64,000 nucleotides of DNA from Heliopora coerulea (taxonomy: Eukaryota > Cnidaria > Anthozoa > Scleralcyonacea > Helioporidae): assembly GCA_030142905.1 (NCBI GenBank), contig JASJOG010000070.1, forward strand, positions 248,001-312,000, given 5' to 3'. How positions within the stretch are numbered: position 1 is the first letter of the stretch; each line of letters starts with the position of its first letter. Position numbers and translations under genes: made by a program. Of the stretch, positions 23,513-32,890 are shown in pieces. The notes beneath the pieces were generated by a model. It did not search any database. It was not told the origin of the DNA and was given only the letters and a program-made list of their open reading frames with translations.

Positions 23513-23704
23513 CTGAAGTTCCTTTCACCTGATTTCTGAATGAAGAAAACTCGCTCTTTACGTCATTTTTAACATCGGAGAAATGCTTGATCTTTCGTTC
23601 CATCTTGGCTTTCTTATCTTCGTAAGCTGCCTTTCCGGCAAAATAAGCTAAAGGACCCCATAAAGGGGCGGTCACACTAGCCGCTGAAGCAAGACCCACC
23701 GGCA
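23513..23704 (-). CDS. Possible internal exon, small hydrophobic plus basic protein
   Basis: 192 bases with a TAACCCATTAG acceptor and a CAG/GTAATTG donor, phase 1 on both sides. It reads PVGLASAASVTAPLWGPLAY (weakly hydrophobic), then a Lys-rich stretch KKAKMERKIKHF. Symmetric phase and a good donor favour an exon. No partner exon was found nearby and the protein is not recognised. Confidence 0.35.
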
Positions 23705-25211
23705 CTAATGGGTTAATGCGTGGAAAGCGGTGAAAGGATCCGAAGACTGTCAGCTGAGGTCAAGTCTTCGGGACGCTGAGTGTTTTATCCCACTTCTTGA
23801 ACAATTGACCATGAACACAATCCGGATACGTCTTACAAAATATTTGAAAGCCATCGTCCTAATGAATCAGAATCTGCATTTTACTTTGCTATTAAACACC
23901 AGCAAAATCCAGGCGATAATATTTGAACCAAGAAGTCTCCCTTGTGGAAAAATAAAGTCGGGAAGCCACTATTGAAAGCTGCTCAAAACTATTCCGTTCG
24001 CAAAACTTGCATTTCAAAGCTACTCGATTCAGACGTACCTGTGATTGTCTAGATCAGCTAAGTGAGTACTTGAACGTGAAAAGTCTCGATTTATACAAAT
24101 CAGCATCGTTTCAACTTCAGCGAAAAATGTCGTTTACACTCTGTCGCTTAGCAAATGTCCTGGCAACCAGCGAGTTCCCGTAACGTCTTTCGTCCATATT
24201 GATGAGAAAGACCCACGTCAAAGCGTTGCTACAGGATGTGAACAGTTGGCCAATGCACATTCCAAAAGAGCTGAGTTTTAGAACCGTCCTTTCAAGTCAA
24301 ATTGTCCAGTAACTAAGATGTCCTGCAAAAGTGAAACCAGTCGCAAGCACCAAAAAAGCCATTTCGTCCTTATTATAACTAGAAGAGTGAAAGCAATACA
24401 AAAAAATAAGCCACGGAGAATTTGGCCGCATACAAACAATCTAAATTGGAAATTATTTTATATTTAAACTGCTTATAGTCATATTTACGTTTAAAATTTC
24501 AATTCTGCTTTATTAAAACAAAAGGTTCGGTGAGAATATCGTTCAACGGCTTAACAAATGGTAAGATATCCGTCCTTACAATTAAATTATTAAACATTTC
24601 TTGAATGCGCAATTATATTTCAAGGTTTGAGAGATCTTTTGGGGCCTCATGTGAAATTTCACCACCTTTTACCATCAGGAATTGATTTTCTACCCCTGAT
24701 AATAAAACAGATTAAATGCTAACATTTGGCTCATGGAAAGATTGGTATTTGAGTCGGCATGACTTTAAAGCTTTAATTCAGCTTATCCAGTAGGAAGTAC
24801 AGCTGAGTCGATCCTAATACAATCAGTCAAACTTAATTGACTCAGCTGCCAAACTTCTTGTGAACTTAATTCAAAGTATTAAGTTTGATCTGGCAGAGGT
24901 TTGGGAAGTGACCTGGGCCTGAAGTAACTTGAAAATTGGAGGATAAATCAAGTTTTGGTCAAAGTTCTAAGATCAACTTGTACCAAATCAACAAGAAGCA
25001 ATTTATATTACACTCTAAATACTGAAATACCTTTAGTCATGACACACTCGCATAAAAACAATCAAGAATCGGGCTCATGCCCTCACTTAAACACATCCGA
25101 GAATCGCACTACCTTCTCAAAAACATTCACATTTCTCAAAAAATAACTGTTTGTTTTCTTGATCCTCGCTTGCTTCTTGCTTGAACTTGAATTGCACTCA
25201 GTTCCCAAGGT
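23705..25211. other. No gene recognised
   Basis: AT-rich, with a 10-bp inverted repeat CAGCTGAGTC/GACTCAGCTG at about 24800-24848. No ORF with a domain. Confidence 0.45.
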
Positions 25212-26470
25212 TAAGTTTCATTAGAGCAGCACTATACATTGTATGAATACTATTCTGAGGAGTGGCTACTTAAATTGTAACTTTAGTTTAGGGACAGCAT
25301 AATAATGAAGAATTTGCACTCACACAAAATCATAAATTTTCAACTCACTTCCACATCTTCCTTACAGATTTCTTTTGGCATAGGCAAATATTAAGGACTG
25401 GATCTTTATCCCCATTTAATCTTCTTTAAGTTTATGGTCCTATTTTGCACCTCTGGTTTTTCTGATTGCCTTATTTTGACCTAGATTGATACATTAAAGT
25501 GTAAGATGCATTTTCGGATTTTATTCTAGCTAATACCATGAAGTTTTATTCAGCAGTGTAGAGTTCTTGAGGAGTTCTGTGATAGAGCCATAGTACATTC
25601 CAAGAAAAATGGAAATTGGAATTAAAGTGGCTTTTGCTGACAAATGATGGAAAGATGAGGTGTTTTTGCTGTGTTATGTTCAGTAAAAACGTAAATTTCA
25701 CAAATGCTCATGGTAACAACTCTGATTTCAATACCTTTCAATACGTACAGTGAAGGTTAAAGAAACCATTTTTTAGTAATCAATTCCCATCACGTGGTAT
25801 GAATTGAATCTTCGTTTTCTGTTAAATCTTTCCGACTTCATAAAGTTCTAAAGATTGAATTTTCAGAATTAACATCAGTACTGGGCTTACGGTATTGCTC
25901 ATGTTAATTATTATGAGAAGAGCAGAAAAATAATGATAAATTCTGGTCTAAATAGTGCCAATGGGCCAGCTCTCCAAACATATTTCGATCTGCATTTATT
26001 CTTGGGTCGATCTCCTTCGTATTTCTTCACAGACAAGTACACATATCAGAGGCCTGGAAAACTATCCATTGCTTTCGGTTGTCAAGAAAGCGTCGATTTA
26101 AAGAGACGTCTATTACAAGTCAACCATCCAATTTAATTATACAATAAATGTCGTGCACCGAAGTCATTAGGTTTACCTCAAAAAGAGATTCACTCGAGGA
26201 GCGAACAATGCCAGAAGATTTGATGGTAAAAATGACGTCATTTTCCCTCCTGATACAACCAAAACGCCAAACTACCAGACTCCACGTGCTCGTGAACACA
26301 GAGCATGAGTTTGTCAACTTTCTACAGCGAAAAGGCTCAAGGGATATGTTAGTGAAAAACGGTCCACCACCAAAGCATGCTGGGACGGCCTGAACAACTG
26401 AGGTCGACAATTGGGGGTTATCTCCCATTCATTGGTCACCAAAGTGACATTCTTTTCTACTAAGGTGGCA
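25212..26470. repeat. Segmental duplication, copy 2
   Basis: Direct-orientation partner of 18810-20190. It keeps intron, exon-1 and upstream sequence but lacks a net 79 bp in the exon-1 part and about 60 bp in the upstream part. The 5' flank is about 90% alike by eye; I did not compute identity. Confidence 0.85.
26178..26241 (-). pseudogene. Broken duplicate of SNRNP70 exon 1
   Basis: It starts ATG (26239-26241) and keeps FLPSNLLALFAPR, then jumps by a net 79-bp deletion to the exon-end sequence. Since 79 is not a multiple of three, the frame shifts and meets TAA in the old donor. No matching exon 2 follows. The ATG lies in ATGACGTCAT, a perfect CRE-type palindrome created by one base difference from copy 1. 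Confidence 0.75.
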
Positions 26471-27474
26471 TTCCACAAGATATATCCGAATTTTTTCGAA
26501 AAATGCCAAAATTTTTAAACTCCATAGTAAGATACTCCAGACATTCTTATTAACAGTGATGTACTTTGTTTTGATTAATTTTGCGGGGAAACCTATTTTG
26601 TAATAGTTTTAATGAACCCTCCCCTAAAAATTAACCTTAGCAACGCCCTTTGCAACCCTTTAGTGCAGTTAGCTAATTGTCGCACTACTATAAGATTGAC
26701 TACTTGCTTCGGCTCTAGCTGCCCTTGTAATTTTAGACTTGTGAATGTGTTTGACCCTAGAGTCTCCAATTATGAGCACTTCATTCCGCTTTCTGCAAGA
26801 TTTTTCGGAAAATGAAATTTCTTTTCTTTTAGCAGTTGTGTTTGGACGACGTGTAGCTAAATTTGATTTTTTACAAGTTGTTTTTTACAAGTGTAGATAT
26901 CGTTTCAGCCACTTCAGGGATAAACATTGTTTTGAATGAAGTGTATGTCTCATTGCCGCTACGTTGTGTGTATATGTTATGTAGAAACGTTTAACGTTCG
27001 TCTCGTCAACAGAGTAAAGTAATGGATACTTAGTCATGCGTCGAGTCAATTGCATGATTTATTCAACTACAAAGAACTAAAACTTAAAACAAACTACTGG
27101 GAGACAAGGACGATTCAATGTCGATCGAACCGTTTGAAAGTATGTAATTGAGGCGTTCAGCCAACTTATTTCATTAACTATAGAGAAACGAGAGAGGATT
27201 CAGAAAGATTGCACCTTTCACGTATTCTTGGATATATATATATATGCTCGCGATATTCAACTCGTGCAGGGGTAGCGCCAGGAATTCCCCGACGCAGGGG
27301 CTGAGGTTCCCGACAAGGGGGCTAAGGTTTAAGTGTTGGAAAATGTATTAATTTTTTTTAAATGAATGTATATGCATGGATAAATGAACAATTCGTAGGC
27401 CAAAGTGAAGTATGAAGTCACGTTCAAATAGTCCGTAGTATTCTCAACTCGCAAAGCCACAATATATGTATGTA

Positions 27475-27480
<6 letters not shown>
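26471..27480. other. No gene recognised
   Basis: Ordinary AT-rich sequence leading into the microsatellite and ribozyme cluster. Confidence 0.45.

Positions 27481-27518
<38 letters not shown>
27481..27518. repeat. (TA)n microsatellite
   Basis: 19 uninterrupted TA units, abutting the hammerhead foldback. Confidence 0.95.
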
Positions 27519-27520
<2 letters not shown>

Positions 27521-27632
27521 AAGTAAAATAGACAAAATTTTTGCTGTCGCTACTCTGAGTTTCACGCGCTCAGGCGATCATCAGGCAACTGACAGATTAT
27601 AACAGCAAAAATTTTGTCTATTTTACTTCTTT
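27518..27632. repeat. Foldback carrying a hammerhead ribozyme
   Basis: Arms AGAAGTAAAATAGACAAAAT and its complement (27520-27548 and 27600-27631) enclose the ribozyme at 27546-27589. The next bases, CGCTCTACTGGTATGGTATT, recur beside the other ribozyme units (31420 and 50498), marking a shared Penelope-terminus module. Confidence 0.7.
27546..27589 (-). ncRNA. Hammerhead ribozyme (Penelope type, short stem III)
   Basis: On the minus strand: stem I strand GTTGC, core CTGATGA, stem II CGC...GCG, core GAAA, a 3-bp stem III (ACU/AGU), cleavage site TA, stem I return GCGAC. All invariant core bases are present. Hammerheads with a very short stem III are known from Penelope-like elements and act best as dimers. 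Confidence 0.7.
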
Positions 27633-27707
27633 ATTCGCTCTACTGGTATGGTATTGAGCGCTCTTCATTTTCAAACCAACACTGCAACCTTTCTGGTCCT
27701 CACCTTT

Positions 27708-27711
<4 letters not shown>

Positions 27712-27745
<34 letters not shown>
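27712..27745. repeat. (TA)n microsatellite
   Basis: 17 TA units just upstream of the second ribozyme unit. Confidence 0.9.
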
Positions 27746-27746
<1 letters not shown>

Positions 27747-27767
27747 CTTTAACAAAGTTAGAAGAGC

Positions 27768-27815
27768 GTTTGCTACTCAGAGTTTCACGTGTCTACAACA
27801 CGATCATCAGGCAAC
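27768..27815 (-). ncRNA. Hammerhead ribozyme (Penelope type)
   Basis: Minus strand: GTTGC, CTGATGA, stem II CGTGT-TGTAG-ACACG (5 perfect pairs), GAAA, short stem III ACTCTGAGT, cleavage TA, return strand GCAA. The core is complete; stem II is the best of the set. Confidence 0.72.
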
Positions 27816-28090
27816 TGACAGTTCGCTTCTACTATTCATTTACGTAATATGGGTCAAATTGTCTAAAATTAACTGTGACGCTGTAGTGCCCGCAATCAGC
27901 TGGCCAGCGAATTGTAAGATGTATGTCTGCATGAAGATAATAGTTCAGATCTTTTGTTCAGCAAGTTTTTCTTGCTTGATTTCAGGATCAACATTTTTTC
28001 TTCAAGGCAAAGATTGTATCTTCTTGGGCCGTATTTGTATGGGCTTGCGTGCTTAAATAAAATGGTCAATCGTTAAGTACGCAAGTCCAT

Positions 28091-28210
28091 ACAAATATAC
28101 ATACATGTATACATACATGTACACATATATACATATGTACATGTGTACATATGTACATATATACATATATATATACACAAATATTTATATATACATACAT
28201 ATATACATAT
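28091..28210. repeat. TACATA/TATACA microsatellite
   Basis: Alternating purine-pyrimidine tract of TACATA, TGTACA and TATATA words. Confidence 0.9.
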
Positions 28211-28275
28211 AACTGAGATGATAATGTTTACGATGACTCCAAGAGTGCTCGATACCATGTGGGGCAGAGCTTAAA

Positions 28276-28411
28276 TGTAGTGTGATTTCGCTTAAAAGTT
28301 TATGGTTGCTACCCCGAGTTTCACGCAGATGCGATCTTCAGTTGCCTGAAGATCGCATCCGCGTGAAACTCGGAGTAGCAATCATAAACTTTTAAGCGAA
28401 ATCACACTACA
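28276..28411. repeat. Near-complete hairpin made of two opposed hammerhead units
   Basis: Arms of about 65 bp (TGTAGTGTGATTTCGCTTAA and its complement at the far end) meet at a 4-base loop near 28341-28344. Each arm contains a hammerhead-like unit, one per strand. Few mismatches are visible. Confidence 0.7.
28341..28383 (+). ncRNA. Hammerhead ribozyme in hairpin
   Basis: Plus strand: GTTGC, CTGAAGA (fits CUGANGA), stem II CGC...GCG, GAAA, stem III ACTCGGAGT, cleavage TA, return GCAAT. The opposite arm has the core CTGAAGA...GAAAC on the minus strand, but its stem I cannot pair because the hairpin loop cuts it. Confidence 0.55.
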
Positions 28412-28430
28412 TATGTACATATATATAAAA

Positions 28431-28842
28431 CTGCGAGTTTTTTAGATCTTTTCTAAAATGAACATCCTAATACGCTAATTCGTAAAGAAAGTTTGGAAGT
28501 TTGTTTTCTAAGCTGAAAAAAATTGATTTTTTCTTCACCTATAAAGTGACATGTATCTTTATTACATATAAAGACCCGACACGGTTATGATTTTCTTTTC
28601 CTTATGAATTCTTAATGAATTTTAGAAATATTTCTTCTAAAATTCATTAGTAATTCATGAGGATAATACAAAAGAAAATCATAACCGTGCTGGATCTTTA
28701 TATGTGATAAAGACACACGTGACTTTATATGTGAAGAAGAAGTTTATTGTTTTCGGCTTACAAATAAGAAATTTTCCAACTTTCTTCGCGAATTAGCGTA
28801 TTAGGAGGTCTATTTTAGAAGAGATCTAAAAAAACTTCGCAG
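28431..28842. repeat. Foldback element, about 200-bp arms
   Basis: The ends are CTGCGAGTTTTTTAGATC and GATCTAAAAAAACTTCGCAG. Pairing continues through the AATACGCTAATTCG block and the TCATAACCGTG block to a centre near 28630, with moderate divergence. No ORF. Related words (CTTCATGAATTCTTAATGAA) recur near 51150. Confidence 0.75.
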
Positions 28843-28870
28843 TTCATGCTTTATCGGATGCCTTATGCTT

Positions 28871-28902
<32 letters not shown>

Positions 28903-29089
28903 CACACGTATAAAACTTCAAATAATCAGCAAAACCAAGAACTTAAAACAATATAAATCATCAGTATAAGTTCAAACTTTATTTTACTATCAACGTTTCG
29001 GGGCCTGCCCCTTTATCAAGAATAACACGATAACAGATAAAACTAACTTATATACAAAAAGTTTTCTAATTAAAAATACAAAATGTAAA

Positions 29090-29630
29090 TTAAAAGTCCC
29101 GAAGGTTTAATCCATATGGTAAAAATGTGTTTAATTTATACACCCAAAAGCTCTCTTTCTCCGTGGGATCCCTTACATTCGTCCAATCAATGATTTTCAC
29201 AACTAAATCACTTAAACCCTCATGCCCATCTCCAAAAAAAATGTGAATACAAGTGCTCCCCGGGGATATTTCGTTGTCCTCTACCATATCTATTAAGGCT
29301 ACTCTTGTGGTTATTAAAGCGTGTCCTAAATGTTTTGATTGTGCTGCCAATATGTTGTTTACCACACCTTTTACACGTAATTAGATAAACAACCCCATTG
29401 GAATCACAATCAAATTCATAATTAATCACATACTTTCTTTTTCCCAAACTATCCGCAAAATTCTCCCCTTCTTCCACAAAATTACAAATTTGACATCTTC
29501 TCTTACCACACTTAACCATACCCCCTTTATTAGATCGCCTATTTCCAACCTTACTTCTTACTAACTCATCCTTTAAATTCTTTGGTCTTCGAAAACTTAC
29601 CCGAGGTGGTTCAGTAAAGATTTTCTTCAT
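29090..29630 (-). pseudogene. GIY-YIG endonuclease domain of Penelope-like element, left copy
   Basis: Cys motif CGKRRCQICNF, then GVVYLITCKRCGKQHIGST (the GIY-YIG strands), FRTRFNNHKSSL (catalytic Arg) and, after a frameshift, EKESFWVYKL (catalytic Glu). The shift lies in the 8-base run at 29234-29241, where HFF passes to WRWA instead of GDGHEG. The enzyme would nick DNA for target-primed reverse transcription. The reverse transcriptase itself is missing, so the copy is 5' truncated and dead. Confidence 0.85.
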
Positions 29631-29787
29631 GTCATCCGAATCTGGGGAGGTTGATAATCAATTACAAAGAGCGAGGGAGGTTGATAGAAGTAGCTTACTT
29701 GTATGGGATTCAAGGCGTAGTAATTCGGAAAAATGAGTAACGCTGTCGATAGATTTTCATCCAGCGTTCTCTCGTAGTGGGTATAAA

Positions 29788-30367
29788 ATGAGGGAATTTG
29801 TTAATATTTTGCATGCTTCGGATGACATGAAGCAAATCTTTACTGAACCACCTCGGGTAAGTTTTCGAAGACCAAAGAATTTAAAGGATGAGTTAGTAAG
29901 AAGTAAGGTTGGAAATAGGCGATCTAATAAAGGGGGTATGGTTAAGTGTGGTAAGAGAAGATGTCAAATTTGTAATTTTGTGGAAGAAGGGGAGAATTTT
30001 GCGGATAGTTTGGGAAAAAGAAAGTATGTGATTAATTATGAATTTGATTGTGATTCCAATGGGGTTGTTTATCTAATTACGTGTAAAAGGTGTGGTAAAC
30101 AACATATTGGCAGCACAATCAAAACATTTAGGACACGCTTTAATAACCACAAGAGTAGCCTTAATAGATATGGTAGAGGACAACGAAATATCCCCGGGGA
30201 GCACTTGTATTCACATTTTTTTTGGAGATGGGCATGAGGGTTTAAGTGATTTAGTTGTGAAAATCATTGATTGGACGAATGTAAGGGATCCCACGGAGAA
30301 AGAGAGCTTTTGGGTGTATAAATTAAACACATTTTTACCATATGGATTAAACCTTCGGGACTTTTAA
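29788..30367 (+). pseudogene. GIY-YIG endonuclease domain of Penelope-like element, right copy
   Basis: Same protein as the left copy, identical over 130 residues except for one Lys/Gln change near the start. It has the same frameshift at the 8-T run 30216-30223. About 13 extra residues at its 5' end come from the spacer. Two separate copies would hardly acquire the same shift, so one is a duplicate of the other or they have been homogenised. Confidence 0.85.
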
Positions 30368-30430
30368 TTTACATTTTGTATTTTTAATTAGAAAACTTTT
30401 TGTATATAAGTTAGTTTTATCTGTTATCGT

Positions 30431-30479
30431 GTTATTCTTGATAAAGGGGCAGGCCCCGAAACGTTGATAGTAAAATAAA
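30431..30479 (+). ncRNA. Possible degenerate hammerhead at Penelope 3' end
   Basis: TTATT, CTTGATAA (instead of CTGATGA), a strong stem II GGGGC-AG-GCCCC, GAAAC, a short loop ending GTA, then AATAA, which pairs with TTATT. Layout and stem I pairing resemble a hammerhead, but the first core box is altered. Its mirror lies at 28978-29026 on the minus strand. Confidence 0.3.
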
Positions 30480-30504
30480 GTTTGAACTTATACTGATGAT
30501 TTAT

Positions 30505-30542
<38 letters not shown>

Positions 30543-30606
30543 CATAAACTTAAAATGTCTTACTACAAATAAGACACTACTCCGAATAAGACACTACTCC
30601 GAGTAA

Positions 30607-30650
30607 GACGCTACTCCGAGTTTCAGGCAACCATGCGATCATCAGGCAAC
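30607..30650 (-). ncRNA. Hammerhead ribozyme, left Penelope terminus
   Basis: Minus strand: GTTGC, CTGATGA, stem II GCA...TGC (3 pairs), GAAAC, stem III, cleavage TA, return GCGTC. The core is intact; stem I has one mismatch. Confidence 0.6.
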
Positions 30651-30701
30651 AGGTTGATAATGATTCCGGTTTGATCTTATATAGACGCGGTGACGTAATA
30701 A

Positions 30702-31235
30702 CTATGGAATGCTGTTTTTCTTCCTTGGGCGGCTGAAGTTTTTAATCTTGAATTTGGTCTTGTGTAGGCATGTTGATACAATTTCGTCTATTTTGTTCAG
30801 CAAAGTCTTTTTGTTGGCTATTATCAATTGTAACTTCTCCTCTAAGCATAGCTTGCATTTTGAGGCACCACTCTGGTATGCTGATGCACGGCTCAAAATA
30901 GACTAACTTAAATTAAAACGACGCTTTTTCAGTTTAAGTCCCCAAATAAATTTCGAAAGTTCCGTTTTATTTTTATACTCCTTGTTAATGAAAGATTTCT
31001 GGTGATTCCTGTATCTCTGTTTAAAGCTATTCGATTTCATGCCGATGTAAATCTTTTTTTCGTTGTTATCGCTTGTCGAAATTTCTGCCTTATAGACTAC
31101 GTTGGATGCTAAACAGTTGCCTTGCAATGGGCAATTGGAATTGTTTCTACCATCGCACTTCCTTTCCGTTGCATTACTATGCTGCTCCTTCTTTAATAAA
31201 ATTCGCGTGTTATGTTGATTGATTGCTGACTTCAT
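30702..31235 (-). pseudogene. GIY-YIG end of a second Penelope-like element
   Basis: Frame 31235-30903: CDGRNNSNCPLQGNC (Cys motif), NVVYKAEI, KIYIGMKSNSFKQRYRNHQ (YIG with Arg) and KTELSKFIW (catalytic Glu). After a break near 30900 it continues as ASAYQSGASKCKLCLEEKL and ends in Lys/Arg-rich sequence at 30702. This is the widespread cnidarian and arthropod Penelope C-terminus. The RT part is absent and the frame is broken once. Confidence 0.8.
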
Positions 31236-31350
31236 GTTACAAGACCAAATTCAAGATTAAAAACTTCAGCCGCCCAAGGAAGAAAAACAGCATTCCATAG
31301 TTATTACGTCACCGCGTCTATATAAGATCAAACCGGAATCATATCAACCT

Positions 31351-31394
31351 GTTGCCTGATGATCGCATAGTTGCGTGAAACTCGGAGTAGCGAC
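31351..31394 (+). ncRNA. Hammerhead ribozyme, right Penelope terminus
   Basis: Plus strand: GTTGC, CTGATGA, stem II CGCA-TAGT-TGCG, GAAA, stem III ACTCGGAGT, cleavage TA, return GCGAC. Stem I pairs fully (one G-U). The best candidate for activity in the window. Confidence 0.75.
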
Positions 31395-31493
31395 ACAAGA
31401 CATTTTAAGTTTATGTTATTTGATACTGCTCTACTTTTTGAAGTATTGAGCACTCTTAATGCCAAAGCCATCCCTTGTTTTGGTTTATTTTGG

Positions 31494-31522
<29 letters not shown>
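31494..31522. repeat. (TA)n microsatellite
   Basis: Simple TA run after the conserved CTCTACT...ATTGAGCACTCTT module at the Penelope terminus. Confidence 0.9.
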
Positions 31523-31526
<4 letters not shown>

Positions 31527-31797
31527 TACATAATATTTACATATTCTGGCAGACATATATAAAAATATATCAAGTTTTTATCGTACTTTGAACATTTTGC
31601 TGTTCAAAACTCAATTGTGCCACCGTGACTAACATCATGTTCATTTCATAACGGACTGTTTTTCCTACTTCTCAATTCGCATAATTTAAAACATAACCTC
31701 GCGTCACAAGGCTACTTGGACTTTGGGTTTTTGAACAGCTTATGGTATGGTAAAGCATAGTAAATTCATAAAATTTCTTGACCGTATAAATCTCAGT

Positions 31798-31803
31798 TTT
31801 ATT
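31798..31803 (-). promoter_or_regulatory. Candidate polyadenylation signal of the mosaic gene
   Basis: AATAAA on the minus strand, 110 bp after the stop codon at 31914. Distance and strand fit the 3' end of the CUB-terminated gene. The same hexamer is common in AT-rich DNA. Confidence 0.4.
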
Positions 31804-31913
31804 CAGGAATCGTTAGTAGTTTCTACCATTCAAACGTGATAAGAAACAAACAATACGAACATGTCAATGCTATTTTTTTTTAATATTCTCCAGAGAAAAG
31901 ACAATTAAGACTT

Positions 31914-32266
31914 TTACTTTTTGTCATAAAATAAATACTCTTCATATTTTCCACTGAAACCGTAGTATCCCTTGTCGTTACTCCTGCTTGATGTAAACCT
32001 TAGGTACATATAATTTCTGGTTTTCAGATATCCATATGGAACCAAAGCACCGCTCCAATCAAATAAACGTTTCATATTGCTGTAAGGACCATCGTAGATT
32101 GCTAACCGGTCGTAGGAACGTTGAGTGTTGAAACTGGAAAATGAAATTCCAATTCGCTTGTTTGGCAAGTGAATTAGCCATGAGCAATCAGCGTTATTGG
32201 GATACTGGCCTCTGTAGTTGGGACTTTCGATTATTCCTTTCGGTGCGGTAAGCATTCCTCCACACT
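31914..32266 (-). CDS. Polydom-like mosaic protein, last exon: CUB domain 2 and stop
   Basis: Acceptor TTTTTTTAG, phase 1 entry, TAA stop at 31914-31916. One CUB domain: ECGGMLTAPKGIIESPNYRG, then YPNNADCSWLIHLP, DRLAIYDGPY, YMYLRFTSSRSNDKGYYGF. It has the opening Cys pair and the YP.N..C.W signature; the second Cys pair (usually C..) is absent, as in some four-to-two-Cys CUBs. It ends EEYLFYDKK with no membrane anchor or GPI signal, so the protein looks secreted. Confidence 0.9.
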
Positions 32267-32352
32267 CTAAAAAAACAATATTTGTTAATTCTAGATCTGT
32301 TGTCGAGGACAACTCTGGATAGTTATGTAATATTACAAAATAACGTAACTTG

Positions 32353-32890
32353 TTTGCGAGCTCTGATTGGTTAATATCCGTGTTTGGATACTCTTATCCA
32401 AACACGGAAAATTTCTCGCGAAAAGTATTCTGAAGCTTGTTTTGCAGGCTCAGCTTTATCATTTTATGAAAGAAACTCCTAACGGCTTTTGTGTGTTTGA
32501 ATACTACGATTCAAACACTTGGTATGTCGCTGGACTTTCAAATAGCTTAAAAAAAAACACGCTTGTTTTTCCTCTTTGTCACTGCGTTGAAGTGGCATCT
32601 CTTTGTTGACCAAGGTTCGATCTTCATAAGCTTGGCTCTGATTGGTAGTTGATGATTTTCGGGAGAATTGCTAACTTCATCATCGCGTTTATTAACTTAA
32701 CTGCTTTTCATCTGCCTTTATTTTATAAAAGAAATACCAAACGGATTCCTTTTCTTGGATACTATGATCCAAACACTTGGGACGTTGCTCGACTTTCGAA
32801 AAGCTGAAAACACTCGCCTAGCTGCTTGTGTTTTTTAACACTTGTCTCAAGTCTCGCAACATCCTGCGTGTTTGGATCACCGTATTGAAA
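32353..32890. repeat. Dispersed repeat family B, copy 1
   Basis: Collinear with 51487-52022 in the same orientation (GAGCTCTGATTGGTTAA start, CTCAAGTCTCGCAACATC end). Inside are inverted pairs of CCAAACAC/GTGTTTGG, so the unit is foldback-rich. Both copies contain a similar short ORF, but without a known domain. Confidence 0.75.

Larger units (their letters stand above)
28951..30506. mobile_element. Penelope-like element, two head-to-head truncated copies (690-bp inverted arms)
   Basis: Bases 28951-29640 and 29817-30506 are reverse complements with no indel: paired positions always sum to 59457 at every point I checked. One mismatch is seen near the inner edge (AAGATTTTC against AAGATTTGC). 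The 176-bp spacer is unique. Each arm carries the GIY-YIG end of a Penelope-like element, with 3' ends pointing outwards into TA microsatellites. The 3' terminus contains GGCCCCGAAACGTTGATAG. Confidence 0.85.
30541..31417. mobile_element. Second Penelope-like element with inverted termini
   Basis: Inverted arms 30541-30763 and 31239-31417 begin AACATAAACTTAAAATGTCT on each strand. The left arm is longer because of a short tandem of CGAGTAAGAC-like units (30570-30612). Both arms contain a hammerhead and the last codons of the same GIY-YIG protein (KTKFKIKNFSRPRKK), one on each strand. This is again a head-to-head pair of 3' ends. The protein family differs from the neighbour at 28951-30506. 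Confidence 0.75.
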
